Part shown: in pieces, positions 1 through 8,013 of the stretch | Layout of the letters: each line of letters starts with the position of its first letter | Numbering within the stretch: the first letter of the stretch is position 1 | Source of the DNA: Bacteroidota bacterium | Lineage (GTDB): Bacteria; Bacteroidota; Bacteroidia; Flavobacteriales_D; Sanyastnellaceae | Assembly: GCA_027618855.1 (NCBI GenBank) | Contig: JAQCID010000038.1 | Coordinates: forward strand, 1 to 8,421 | Direction of reading: 5' to 3' | DNA: 8,421 bases | Notes under the pieces: generated by a model | What the model saw: the letters and a program-made list of their open reading frames with translations, nothing else | The model's database searches: none | Told to the model about the DNA's origin: nothing | Position numbers and translations under genes: made by a program

Positions 1-1156
1 CTGAGCCGTCGCAATCAATACCGATGATTTCGTACCCTGGCATTGCTTCTTGCCAAATCCTGATCGCTGTGGTATCGTATTGTTCATAATAGGTTGGAAG
101 AAGAATCTTCTTGTTCACGAATACAGCATTGCTATAGGTTTCGTACCACCCTCCGGAATTTGGGTATCCTCCACCCAATTGTGGGGGGCTAGGGATTCTC
201 ACAATGTCAAACGGAGTTCCCCATTTTGTGGTGTAATTCGAGAGGACGTAATCCATATTGGCATTTATTTGAGGTCCATCGGCGACCCCTTCAGGATACT
301 CTGACACCATTAAGGTGCTTTCGTCCAGGAGTTTCATATGCATGTCAATGTGATGGATGCCATCATAGGGTAGGGTAGGCATTTTTATAAGTGTGTGAAC
401 CCCCATAAAGTCTTCTAAGATTCCCTCAATTTCTTCGGTGGTGTGGTTTGGATAACTGGTCCACCAAGTACTTCCACCTTGATTTTCATCCAGCACGAGC
501 TCCGATTCAAAAGCGGTTCCAAATCCGTCACTCATCCAATTTCCTCCCGTATTCATGAGGTTATATGGCTCGGCTGACGTGCTGTAGAGCTCCAGACCGA
601 GATAGTCGGCCAATACATCGGGAATGAGGTCGTCATCAGGTCGGGGACGGTTGTACAACCAGTCGACCAAGATTCTGTCGTCATTCCATGACCCATACAC
701 CGTATTTGCACCATAGTCTCTAATCCAGATGGAGTTTAAATCAGCTTCGACAATTTCGACATTGTCCAAACTCAGCGCACCTCCACAAGATCCACCTGTA
801 ATATAATTGGAAGTTGAGTTGGGATTTTCTGTAAATACGACGACTCTGCATTCTGAAACAGATGCCGCCACGATTTGCTTAAGGATACATGGGAAGCCTT
901 CCCAAGCAATCGTCAAGACTTCTATTTCCTCCCATTCTGCCGCCGTTCTTAATTCAGAAAATGGCGGAGGAGTTTCTATCCCTCGGCTAGCGATCGGTTG
1001 AGAGATGCCATTGTTTTCTATATATTCTCTTTCATTGGCTCTCACTTCATTTGCCCAAACCGATTTTTCAGTGTGTTGCGCAAACGATTTGGTTGAACAA
1101 AGAATCACCATCAACAGAAAGGTACTTATTCGAATGAATGAAAGGCGTAATCGCAT
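1..1156 (-). CDS. Secreted peptidylarginine deiminase / agmatine deiminase family protein (partial, C-terminus outside window)
   Basis: The frame is open from an ATG at 1156 to the left edge, giving 385 codons with no stop. Residues 1-26 form a signal peptide: basic start, hydrophobic core STFLLMVILC, then SFA before Gln27, so the protein is probably exported. The rest matches the Porphyromonas-type PAD family (guanidine-modifying pentein fold). I see WIRDYG with catalytic-type Asp147, the GGN motif at 204-206, and HIDMH with His269 and Asp271. The family's nucleophilic Cys lies near the C-terminus and has not been reached when the window ends after GIDCDGS. Family members hydrolyse the guanidinium of peptidyl-arginine, free arginine or agmatine to citrulline-type products plus ammonia. 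The signal peptide favours an extracytoplasmic substrate over cytoplasmic agmatine, but the substrate cannot be read from the sequence. Any type IX secretion sorting domain would lie outside the window. The gene starts 39 bp after the esterase stop, so it could be cotranscribed. The ATG sits behind an A-rich stretch without a Shine-Dalgarno site. Confidence 0.9.
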   Translation of the reverse strand, partial: MRLRLSFIRISTFLLMVILCSTKSFAQHTEKSVWANEVRANEREYIENNGISQPIASRGIETPPPFSELRTAAEWEEIEVLTIAWEGFPCILKQIVAASVSECRVVVFTENPNSTSNYITGGSCGGALSLDNVEIVEADLNSIWIRDYGANTVYGSWNDDRILVDWLYNRPRPDDDLIPDVLADYLGLELYSTSAEPYNLMNTGGNWMSDGFGTAFESELVLDENQGGSTWWTSYPNHTTEEIEGILEDFMGVHTLIKMPTLPYDGIHHIDMHMKLLDESTLMVSEYPEGVADGPQINANMDYVLSNYTTKWGTPFDIVRIPSPPQLGGGYPNSGGWYETYSNAVFVNKKILLPTYYEQYDTTAIRIWQEAMPGYEIIGIDCDGS

Positions 1157-1195
1157 ATTTTACAAATGAGGTTTATCAATACAGGAGGTGTAAAG

Positions 1196-1864
1196 TTAGT
1201 TCAAGATCTCACCAAGTAATTTCGGGTTGAGGGTGTGTGTGCCTTCAGGTTCGTGACGATTGACATGGTAACCAAACTGATTCAGTACGTTGACATCAAC
1301 TTTAAATGCGTCTTGGGTGTAATATTCGTCATTTTTCGGACGTATAATATGGATTTCTTTTAAACGATCACCCAAATTTGGAGGTGAGGTACCCCATTCC
1401 GGAGGGAGTTGTCCCGAAGTAAATATTAAGGTGTCGATCTTCGCACCATGGGCGCTCCACCTTGCTGCAGTTGCCACACCTTGTGAAAATCCGATTAAAG
1501 TGATGGGAGTCGTTTCGGGTATTTCTAAGGATTTCAACCAAAACGTCAGATATGCGATTTGGTCTGTGATTTCTTGTTGCCTGTTGTCGCGGGTCATCCA
1601 AGATGCTCCGACCCTGCCATTTGTCCCACGAATGTAAAATTTACTCAGTCCTTCAGGTGCGCAAATACATCTCCCTGGGGCTTCTAAAGATTGCAAGGAA
1701 TTCAGCATATAAGAGGGGTGTTGTCCATAGCCGTGGAGAACAACAATGATTTCGTTGCTGTTCTTCGGAGATTCTCCGATGTGAAACCATCTCGCAGAAC
1801 GCGTCACCTCAAGGGTGTGTGACTTGACATTTTCAGGGAGCGGGTACTTGAGTTTAGGGTCCAA
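1196..1864 (-). CDS. Alpha/beta-hydrolase, phospholipase/carboxylesterase-like esterase
   Basis: This is a serine hydrolase of about 222 aa, related to the predicted-esterase (COG0400-like) group. Numbered from the TTG at 1864, the oxyanion-region motif HGYGQ is at 44-48, the nucleophile elbow GFSQG has Ser127, the acid is probably Asp179 in PKNDEYY, and the base is His210 in EGTHTL. A conserved-looking block APEGLSKFYIRG...GASWMTR follows the first motif. No signal peptide is visible, so it is probably cytoplasmic. The substrate is unknown; such enzymes cleave carboxylic or thioester bonds. The start is uncertain. The same frame stays open back to another TTG at 1954 (252 aa), but that would overlap the lipoprotein gene by 65 bp. 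The extra 30 residues look like out-of-frame translation, and no ATG lies in the region. The TTG at 1864 starts 25 bp after the lipoprotein stop, behind AAAACGAAA. Family similarity begins about 16 residues in (HTLEVTRSARWF). Confidence 0.88.
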   Translation of the reverse strand: MDPKLKYPLPENVKSHTLEVTRSARWFHIGESPKNSNEIIVVLHGYGQHPSYMLNSLQSLEAPGRCICAPEGLSKFYIRGTNGRVGASWMTRDNRQQEITDQIAYLTFWLKSLEIPETTPITLIGFSQGVATAARWSAHGAKIDTLIFTSGQLPPEWGTSPPNLGDRLKEIHIIRPKNDEYYTQDAFKVDVNVLNQFGYHVNRHEPEGTHTLNPKLLGEILN

Positions 1865-1889
1865 TTTCGTTTTGAATATATGATTTGTT

Positions 1890-2546
1890 TCAGAAAGTGA
1901 TTTCCAAAGTTGTCGTCCCAAACGCGACACAGAAAATAGAATCCGAAATCGCAAGATCTTCTTCTCCCGATTGATCTATATGTTGATATGGCATCCATTC
2001 ATTCCCAGGGAGCGTACAGTTAAAAAGGGTGTCCGTGAACGGACCTTCAAAAACCATCCATTCCGTTCCGCACGTCGTATACTGATTGAAATCCTCAGTA
2101 AACCTAAATCGAAGCTTGTCCAATTCAGCTGAAGGCGCTTGGTTGACAATGTGAACACTTAATTCTGCTCTTGGCACGGCCTCTACATCTATGTGGACAG
2201 GGATGTCCGGTGAGAAATCATCAGGATTAATATCTTGTGAAATGCCAAACCAACCTTCTTCATTGACCCCCAGTCGATATTCTAATGCGCTCTTTCTGGG
2301 GAACGAAATGGTAAAAAACCCTGCTTTGTCAGTCGTGGTACTTCCGGCGGTCTCAAAAAACCCATTCAACACACCATTTTCGAGCACTTGTTCTTCCATT
2401 TCAACTTCGAATCCTACGCATGGCAATCCCGTCGCTTGTTCCACGACTGTTCCTTCAATGATATACGTGTTCGCACAATCTGTCCTGCAGCACCCACTTG
2501 CAAGTGTTGCTAAAAGTGCAGTTGCGACGATACAATGTGATTTCAT
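1890..2546 (-). CDS. Putative lipoprotein with carboxypeptidase-regulatory-like domain, function unknown
   Basis: This 218-aa protein starts at an ATG. Residues 1-18 look like a lipoprotein signal (hydrophobic ATALLATLASG), followed by Cys19 as the likely lipidation site and a second Cys at 20. Residues about 28-95 (IIEGTVVEQATGLPCVGFEV ... TTDKAGFFTISFP) resemble the CarboxypepD_reg-like / transthyretin-type beta sandwich common in Bacteroidota envelope proteins. The remaining half (about 115-218) is beta-rich and not recognised; it contains Cys159, Cys177 and Cys206, which with Cys43 could form disulfides in the periplasm. The residues after Cys19 (CRTDC) are not an obvious surface-export signal, so periplasm-facing anchoring is a guess. 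Its ATG overlaps the helicase TGA as ATGA, which suggests translational coupling. The esterase follows closely. No enzymatic motif is visible. Confidence 0.8.
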   Translation of the reverse strand: MKSHCIVATALLATLASGCCRTDCANTYIIEGTVVEQATGLPCVGFEVEMEEQVLENGVLNGFFETAGSTTTDKAGFFTISFPRKSALEYRLGVNEEGWFGISQDINPDDFSPDIPVHIDVEAVPRAELSVHIVNQAPSAELDKLRFRFTEDFNQYTTCGTEWMVFEGPFTDTLFNCTLPGNEWMPYQHIDQSGEEDLAISDSIFCVAFGTTTLEITF

Positions 2547-4876
2547 AATATTTCAAGTTTGGCGAATTTCAGAAGGAGCTGTTTTTGGCCAGCTGCTGGA
2601 AAGAAAATGGTGGCTTTTACATTGGGCTCTTCCCCTTCAATCTTCACCACTTTTCCTTTTCCAAACTTGGCGTGTTTCACTGTGACGCCTTCTGAAATAC
2701 TTGGTGTACCAGAGGATGTTTGTCGGTCAACCGACCCATGAGGGGCGCCAGCAGATTGAGCCATCTTGTCGTTGGATGTAGATGTTTGAGATAGATTAAT
2801 CTTCGTGAGGTTACGTCCACCGATACTGGGCTTGACGGCTCTTTTACTCCAGCCTCCAGTTTGACGTGCTTCTTCTGATCCAATATTTCTACTGGAATAT
2901 CCTGAATTTATAATCCCTGCGGGTTGAATAATATATTGCTCATCTATTTCATCTAAGAATCGGCTCGGATCTCCTTGGTGCAATTGTCCCCACTTAAATC
3001 TAGTTGTCGCATACGATAACGTACAGCTTTCGCAGGCTCTGGTAATGGCTACATAGAAAAGCCGTCTTTCTTCTTCGAGGTCTTCCCTAGAGTCCATAGA
3101 TCGTTGACTTGGGAAGAGATTTTCTTCTAATCCCACGATGTTCACATGCTTGAATTCCAACCCCTTTGCCGCGTGGATTGTCATGAGAGACACCTTGTTT
3201 GTGTCGTCGTCGTCTTTGTCAGCATCTGTTAACAAGGCGACATCAAGTAAAAAGTCAGAAAGTGTTCGAATCGCATCGGGGTTTTCTGGGTCTGGTTGCT
3301 CGCTGAATGCTTGAAGACCGTTGAGGAGTTCCTGAATGTTGTCATATCGGGCGACACCCTCTGGGGTCTTGTCTGTATACAATTGATGCACGATCCCCGA
3401 TCGTTTTGCGATCTGCAATCCCAAAGCATGTGCGGTTTGGTTTTCCAAATCTGCAGAAAACCCCTTCATCATTTCAGTGAAATCAACGATTTTTGACCAA
3501 GCGGCTTTTTTAATTGTTTCGGGCTGCTCACCCAGGGTCATCAAATCATACACCCCCATGTCTCTTTCTCCAGCAGCGGAGAACAACCTGTCCATAGTTG
3601 TATTTCCGACCCCTCTGGCTGGGTAATTAATGATCCGCCTTAATGCTTCATCGTCCCTTGGGTTTGCCGTAAGTCGAAAGTATGCAATCAAGTCTTTGAT
3701 CTCTTTTCTTTGATAGAAACTCTGTCCCCCGTAGATCCTATATGGGATATTGATCTTCCTTAAGCTCTCCTCAAAAGATCTCGACTGTGCGTTGGTTCGA
3801 TATAGAATGGCAAAGTCCCCGTACTCACATTGTGAGATTCCTCTTGTTTCAAAGATGTGGTCTGCGACAAATCTTCCTTCGTTGTTGTCGCTATTTGCCT
3901 TGTGAATCTTTATTTTTTCTCCTTCCGAGTTTGCCGTCCATACCTCTTTCTTTATTTGGTTTTTATTAATCGCAATCACAGAGTTCGCTGCATTGACAAT
4001 CATCTTCGTGGACCTGTAGTTTTGCTCCAGTTTGTAAGTTGCCGTATCTGGATAGTCTTTTTTAAAGTTCAGGATATTCTGAATACTCGCTCCTCTAAAC
4101 CCATAAATAGACTGTGCATCATCTCCTACCACACAGATGTTTTCATGTGCAGCAGCAAGCTGTTTGATAATTAGATATTGTGCATAATTGGTGTCCTGAT
4201 ACTCGTCTACTAAAATATATTGGAATCGATGCTGATACTTGTGAAGTAAGTCGGGGAAATCTCTCAGCAGGACATTCATTTTGTAGAGCAGGTCATCAAA
4301 GTCCATCGCGCCTGCTCGAAAGCATCGGTTCTCATACGCTTTAAAGACATCCGCGACTCTAGGTTTCCCAGCTTGTTTGTCTTCAGCTTGAATTTCGACA
4401 TGGTTCACATAGTGTGCGGCATTAATCAGGTTGTTCTTCGCTCCTGAAATTCTATTTGCAACTGCTGCGACCTTATATACCTTATCGTCAAGACCCAATC
4501 CCTTAATAATATCTTTAATTAACGCTCTGCTGTCTTGGCTGTCATAGATCGTGAAGTTATGCGGATAATTAATCCGATCGCTTTCGATTCGAAGAATCCG
4601 AGCAAAGATGCTGTGGAATGTTCCCATCATCAAATGTCTTGCTTCATTGTCCCCGACAACCTTGCCTATCCTTTGTTTCATTTCTTTCGCAGCCTTATTT
4701 GTAAAGGTCAAGGCCAAAATCGAGAACGGATCGATTCCTTTGCTCATAAGGTTAGCAATTCGGTAGGTAAGCACTCTTGTCTTGCCACTTCCCGCACCAG
4801 CTATTACCATCATCGGCCCTCGTAAGTGCTCAGCAGCTGCTTTTTGGGGCTCATTCAAATCGTTTAGAAATTCCAC
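2543..4876 (-). CDS. pcrA: ATP-dependent DNA helicase, UvrD/PcrA/Rep family (SF1A)
   Basis: A complete 777-aa superfamily 1A helicase that unwinds DNA 3'-5' using ATP. The family works in nucleotide-excision and mismatch repair, replication restart and clearing RecA or RNA polymerase from DNA. All motifs are visible: Q motif LNEPQ at 7-11; Walker A AGAGSGKT at 26-33 (Lys32); Ia LTFTNKAAKEM at 56-66; II DEYQD at 224-228; III GDDAQSIYGFRGA at 251-263; IV EQNYRS at 284-289; V SLMTIHAAKGLEF at 563-575; VI EEERRLFYVAITRA at 601-614. Residues about 650-728 form a Ser/Gly-rich linker. The last ~48 residues (VKHAKFGKGKVVKIEG...) match the C-terminal Tudor-like RNA-polymerase-binding region of PcrA/UvrD proteins. 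Length is slightly above PcrA. The start is GTG at 4876: an in-frame TAA lies at 4886-4888 with no ATG between, and EFLNDLNEPQ is the expected N-terminus. The choice between the pcrA and uvrD names is by resemblance only. It is the first gene of the leftward cluster. Confidence 0.97.
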   Translation of the reverse strand: MEFLNDLNEPQKAAAEHLRGPMMVIAGAGSGKTRVLTYRIANLMSKGIDPFSILALTFTNKAAKEMKQRIGKVVGDNEARHLMMGTFHSIFARILRIESDRINYPHNFTIYDSQDSRALIKDIIKGLGLDDKVYKVAAVANRISGAKNNLINAAHYVNHVEIQAEDKQAGKPRVADVFKAYENRCFRAGAMDFDDLLYKMNVLLRDFPDLLHKYQHRFQYILVDEYQDTNYAQYLIIKQLAAAHENICVVGDDAQSIYGFRGASIQNILNFKKDYPDTATYKLEQNYRSTKMIVNAANSVIAINKNQIKKEVWTANSEGEKIKIHKANSDNNEGRFVADHIFETRGISQCEYGDFAILYRTNAQSRSFEESLRKINIPYRIYGGQSFYQRKEIKDLIAYFRLTANPRDDEALRRIINYPARGVGNTTMDRLFSAAGERDMGVYDLMTLGEQPETIKKAAWSKIVDFTEMMKGFSADLENQTAHALGLQIAKRSGIVHQLYTDKTPEGVARYDNIQELLNGLQAFSEQPDPENPDAIRTLSDFLLDVALLTDADKDDDDTNKVSLMTIHAAKGLEFKHVNIVGLEENLFPSQRSMDSREDLEEERRLFYVAITRACESCTLSYATTRFKWGQLHQGDPSRFLDEIDEQYIIQPAGIINSGYSSRNIGSEEARQTGGWSKRAVKPSIGGRNLTKINLSQTSTSNDKMAQSAGAPHGSVDRQTSSGTPSISEGVTVKHAKFGKGKVVKIEGEEPNVKATIFFPAAGQKQLLLKFAKLEIL

Positions 4877-5048
4877 AGTGCGAAGTTAAGTATTGTCCTA
4901 TTCAGGAGGAAGTGAAGTGCCCTTTATCATTTTCACGTAAAAACTGCTTCGATGTTGTTGGATTTAATAGAAAATGTTATACTTTTGCGTCCCCATTAAA
5001 AATTGGGAAAGTCTTTTTTATGCACATTTGATAACGCTAACCGCGACG
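4877..5048. other. Divergent intergenic region between pcrA and rpsL
   Basis: This 172-bp spacer separates leftward helicase transcription from the rightward ribosomal operon. The right half holds the rpsL promoter. On the minus strand I found no TAnnTTTG with a suitably spaced TTG; the closest is TAACTTCG directly next to the helicase GTG, which has no partner. The helicase promoter is therefore unidentified. The leader also has a weak imperfect hairpin (4992-5007) and a three-codon ATG-CAC-ATT-TGA mini-ORF (5020-5031); I assign no function to either. No tRNA or other RNA gene is apparent. Confidence 0.6.
4958..4987 (+). promoter_or_regulatory. Bacteroidota-type sigma promoter of the rpsL (str) operon
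   Basis: A -33 element TTG at 4958-4960 is separated by exactly 19 bp from a -7 element TACTTTTG at 4980-4987, which matches TAnnTTTG, the consensus of the primary sigma factor in Bacteroidota. The base after it is C, also favoured. It points toward rpsL and would start transcription near 4993-4997, leaving a leader of roughly 55 nt before the ATG at 5049. Its position excludes the in-frame upstream ATG at 4974 as the rpsL start. The call rests on motif and spacing only. Confidence 0.72.
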
Positions 5049-5426
5049 ATGCCTACAATACAGCAGCTAATACGCAAGGGCCGGTACACTAAGCCGGTAA
5101 CAAGTAAGTCCGCAGCCTTGGACTCATGTCCGCAACGTCGTGGCGTTTGTGTTCGTGTTTATACAACAACACCGAAGAAGCCTAACTCAGCAATGAGAAA
5201 AGTTGCTCGTGTGCGCTTAACTAACGGAAACGAAGTGAACGCATATATAGGTGGTGAAGGACACAATCTACAAGAACATAGCATTGTGTTGGTTCGTGGA
5301 GGACGTGTGAAAGATTTACCAGGTGTACGTTACCACATTGTGCGTGGTGCACTCGATACAGCTGGTGTTGATGGACGTACTCAGAGTCGTTCTAAGTATG
5401 GAGCAAAAAGACCTAAGAAGAAGTAA
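5049..5426 (+). CDS. rpsL: 30S ribosomal protein S12
   Basis: A complete 125-aa uS12, the decoding-centre protein of the small subunit. It begins [12 protein letters not shown] and carries the signature blocks [20 protein letters not shown] (27-46), [19 protein letters not shown] and [14 protein letters not shown] (83-96). Lys43 and Lys88, the classical streptomycin-resistance positions, are both Lys (wild type). Asp89 is the residue that is beta-methylthiolated in many bacteria. The frame extends upstream to an ATG at 4974, but that lies before the -7 promoter element and the added residues are unlike S12, so ATG 5049 is the start. No Shine-Dalgarno site precedes it. It is first in the operon, 11 bp before rpsG. 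Confidence 0.99.
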   Translation: MPTIQQLIRKGRYTKPVTSKSAALDSCPQRRGVCVRVYTTTPKKPNSAMRKVARVRLTNGNEVNAYIGGEGHNLQEHSIVLVRGGRVKDLPGVRYHIVRGALDTAGVDGRTQSRSKYGAKRPKKK

Positions 5427-5437
5427 CAAACTGAACT

Positions 5438-5905
5438 ATGAGAAGGAAAGTAGCCAAAAAGCACCGCGTCCTCCCGGATCCAAAATTCGGAGATGTTCAA
5501 GTAACTGTTTTCGTCAACAGTTTAATGAAGGACGGAAAGAAGAGTACCGCGTTTAAGATATTTTATAGCGCGATTGATCAAGTAGCTGAAAAGTCTGGTG
5601 AAGACAGTATAGAGCTTTTTAAGAAAGCACTAGAAAACGTAACTCCTGGAGTAGAGGTAAGAAGCCGACGTGTCGGTGGAGCCACTTTCCAAATACCTAC
5701 CCCTATACGTGATGGTCGTAAGAACAGTCTTGCGATGAACTGGCTTATAAGTTTTGCGCGTAAACGCAACGAAAAGTCTATGGCTCATCGTTTGGCAGCA
5801 GAGATTATTGCAGCAGCTAAAGAAGAGGGAGCTACTTTCAAAAAGAAAGAAGACACCCACCGTATGGCTGAGGCAAACAAAGCATTTGCTCACTTCCGTT
5901 TCTAA
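5438..5905 (+). CDS. rpsG: 30S ribosomal protein S7
   Basis: A complete 155-aa uS7, the primary 16S rRNA-binding protein that nucleates assembly of the 30S head and lines the exit site. Visible family blocks are [19 protein letters not shown] at the N-terminus, [31 protein letters not shown] (around 72-87), [20 protein letters not shown], and the C-terminal [15 protein letters not shown], an ending common in Bacteroidota S7. The length is normal. It starts at ATG 5438, 11 bp after rpsL and without a Shine-Dalgarno site, and ends 5 bp before fusA. In Escherichia coli S7 represses its own operon by binding the rpsL-rpsG spacer; the 11-bp spacer here is too short to show a comparable site. Confidence 0.99.
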   Translation: MRRKVAKKHRVLPDPKFGDVQVTVFVNSLMKDGKKSTAFKIFYSAIDQVAEKSGEDSIELFKKALENVTPGVEVRSRRVGGATFQIPTPIRDGRKNSLAMNWLISFARKRNEKSMAHRLAAEIIAAAKEEGATFKKKEDTHRMAEANKAFAHFRF

Positions 5906-5910
5906 TTATT

Positions 5911-8010
5911 ATGGCAAAGAGAGACCTCAACCTAACAAGGAACATCGGCATTATGGCCCACGTAGATGCCGGTAAAACGACATGTACGGAGCGTATCCTG
6001 TATTACACTGGAATTTCACATAAGATTGGTGAGGTTCACGACGGTGCAGCTACAATGGATTGGATGGAGCAAGAGCAAGAGCGTGGAATTACAATTACGT
6101 CAGCTGCAACGACATGCTTTTGGGAATTTAATAACCTTGAGCATAGAATAAATATTATTGACACTCCTGGTCACGTTGATTTCACTGTTGAGGTTGAACG
6201 TTCATTAAGGGTATTGGACGGAGCTGTTGGTCTTTTTTGTGCAGTTTCAGGAGTGGAGCCGCAATCAGAGACAAACTGGTCTTTGGCTGACAAATACAAT
6301 GTTCCACGTATCGGATTCGTCAACAAGATGGACCGTTCTGGAGCTGACTTCTTTAATGTAGTCAATATGATTCGTGAGATGCTTGGCGCAAATCCAGTAC
6401 CTCTTCAAGTTCCTATTGGCGCAGAAGAAACTTTTCGTGGTGTTGTTGACTTGGTTCAAAACAAAGCTTTTGTTTGGAACGAGGAAGACCTTGGAATGAC
6501 TTGGGAGGAGATCGCTATTCCTGAAGATCTTCTTGAGACTGTTGCTGAATGGCGTGAAAAACTGATCGAATCAGTAGCTGAGCAGGACGATACGCTTATG
6601 GAAAAATACTTTGAGGATCCAAACAGCTTAACACAAGAAGAAATTCACGCTGCGATTCGTAAAGCAACCATTTCAATGGACATTACCCCTATCATGTGTG
6701 GGTCTGCTTTTAAAAATAAGGGAGTACAAACGATGCTTGACGGAGTGATGAGATACCTTCCATCACCTTATGATGTCGGGTCTATCATAGGTCATGATCC
6801 AGAGGATGAGGATATTGTGGTGAAGCGTTTGCCGGATCCAGAAGAGCCGTTTGCAGGTTTGGCATTCAAAATTGCAACGGATCCTTTCGTAGGTCGTTTG
6901 TGTTTTGTTCGTGCCTACTCTGGTACACTTCCTGCGGGATCTTACGTTATGAACACTCGTTCTAGTAAGAAGGAGCGTATTTCACGTATTTTCCAAATGC
7001 ACTCAAACAAACAGAATCCGATTGATAAATTAGAGGCTGGTGATATTGGTGCGGTAGTTGGTTTTAAGGATATCCGTACGGGTGATACTTTATGTGCACA
7101 AGAGGCACCTATTGTACTCGAGTCGATGTCATTCCCTGAACCAGTGATTGGAATTTCAATTGAACCTAAGTCGCAAGTTGATATTGATAAATTATCAAAT
7201 GGTCTTGCAAAACTATCTGAAGAGGATCCTACGTTTACTGTAAAGAGTGACGATGAAAGCGGCCAAACAATTATATCTGGTATGGGTGAGCTTCATCTTG
7301 AGGTTCTCATTGATCGTCTTCGTCGTGAATTCCACGTAGAGTGTAATGAGGGTCAGCCCCGTGTTGCATATAAAGAAGCAATCTTTTCGGATATTCAGCA
7401 CCGCGAGGTTTACAAGAAACAATCTGGTGGTCGTGGTAAATTCGCTGACATTAGTGTGATCGTTGGACCTGCTACCGATCCTTCGAAAGATGGATTAGAA
7501 TTTATAAATTCTGTCAAGGGAGGAAACGTACCTAGAGAATTTATTCCAGCAGTAGAGAAAGGTTTTAAAACGGCCATGGTAAATGGTGTTTTGGCTGGTT
7601 TCCCTATGGATAGTTTAAGAGTCGAGTTGTTGGACGGAAGTTTCCACCCTGTTGACTCAGATGCAATTTCGTTTGAGCAAGCGGCTAAGTTTGCTTACCG
7701 AAATGCGATCAAACAATGTACTCCAAAGATTCTTGAGCCTATGATGTCTCTTGAGGTTGTTACACCTGAAGAAAACATGGGTGATTGTATTGGTGACCTG
7801 AACAAACGTCGTGCGATTATAGAAGGTACTGATGAACGTTCTGGTAAGACTGTGATTAACGCAAAAGTCCCTCTCTCAGAGATGTTTGGATACGTTACAG
7901 ACCTTCGAACTTTAACTTCAGGTCGTGCTACATCTAGTATGTCTTTCAGCAATTATGCTGAGGCACCTAGAAATATTCAAGATAGAGTTATAGAAGAAGC
8001 CCAAGGTTAA
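5911..8010 (+). CDS. fusA: Translation elongation factor G
   Basis: A complete 699-aa EF-G, the GTPase that drives tRNA-mRNA translocation and, with ribosome recycling factor, splits the ribosome. GTPase motifs are all intact: G1 AHVDAGKT at 16-23, G2 RGITI at 58-62, G3 DTPGHVDF at 84-91, G4 NKMD at 138-141 and G5 GSAF at 264-267. Domain II follows (about 300-400), then domain III ([25 protein letters not shown]), domain IV with [13 protein letters not shown] (501-513), and domain V (EPMMSLEV ... [19 protein letters not shown]). The length is typical and no frameshift is seen. Placement in the str operon supports the housekeeping EF-G over a paralogue. Arg codons are strongly CGT-biased, consistent with high expression. 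The ATG follows an A/T-rich AATTATT without a Shine-Dalgarno site, 5 bp after rpsG. Confidence 0.99.
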   Translation: MAKRDLNLTRNIGIMAHVDAGKTTCTERILYYTGISHKIGEVHDGAATMDWMEQEQERGITITSAATTCFWEFNNLEHRINIIDTPGHVDFTVEVERSLRVLDGAVGLFCAVSGVEPQSETNWSLADKYNVPRIGFVNKMDRSGADFFNVVNMIREMLGANPVPLQVPIGAEETFRGVVDLVQNKAFVWNEEDLGMTWEEIAIPEDLLETVAEWREKLIESVAEQDDTLMEKYFEDPNSLTQEEIHAAIRKATISMDITPIMCGSAFKNKGVQTMLDGVMRYLPSPYDVGSIIGHDPEDEDIVVKRLPDPEEPFAGLAFKIATDPFVGRLCFVRAYSGTLPAGSYVMNTRSSKKERISRIFQMHSNKQNPIDKLEAGDIGAVVGFKDIRTGDTLCAQEAPIVLESMSFPEPVIGISIEPKSQVDIDKLSNGLAKLSEEDPTFTVKSDDESGQTIISGMGELHLEVLIDRLRREFHVECNEGQPRVAYKEAIFSDIQHREVYKKQSGGRGKFADISVIVGPATDPSKDGLEFINSVKGGNVPREFIPAVEKGFKTAMVNGVLAGFPMDSLRVELLDGSFHPVDSDAISFEQAAKFAYRNAIKQCTPKILEPMMSLEVVTPEENMGDCIGDLNKRRAIIEGTDERSGKTVINAKVPLSEMFGYVTDLRTLTSGRATSSMSFSNYAEAPRNIQDRVIEEAQG

Positions 8011-8013
8011 TAT

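Noticed and set aside
1157..1195. Possible promoter or terminator between the esterase and deiminase genes
   Set aside because: No TAnnTTTG element and no stable hairpin with a T-run is present in the 39-bp gap.
2191..2685. 164-codon plus-strand frame
   Set aside because: It is antisense to the lipoprotein and the helicase C-terminus; its protein is low-complexity and resembles no family.
3857..4174. 105-codon plus-strand frame
   Set aside because: It lies opposite helicase motifs III and IV and is explained as a shadow of that gene.
4992..5019. Hairpin CCCA..TGGG followed by a T6 run, resembling an attenuator
   Set aside because: The stem is short with a bulge, the T-run is six bases away from it, and the predicted transcript start lies inside the 5' arm.
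4777..5031. 84-codon plus-strand frame across the helicase 5' end, including a GTG at 4912 behind AGGAGG
   Set aside because: The first half is antisense to conserved helicase motif I. The AGGAGG-GTG spacing is only two bases and the rest overlaps the rpsL promoter, with no recognisable protein.
5020..5031. Three-codon upstream ORF (ATG CAC ATT TGA) in the rpsL leader
   Set aside because: Too short to judge, no ribosome-binding signal, and expected by chance in an A/T-rich leader.
4974..5048. Upstream in-frame extension of rpsL to an ATG at 4974
   Set aside because: It begins before the -7 promoter element at 4980-4987, and the 25 extra residues do not resemble S12.
5081..5101. Short direct repeat GCCGGTA within rpsL
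   Set aside because: It encodes normal S12 residues (RYTKPV); two copies of seven bases are not significant.
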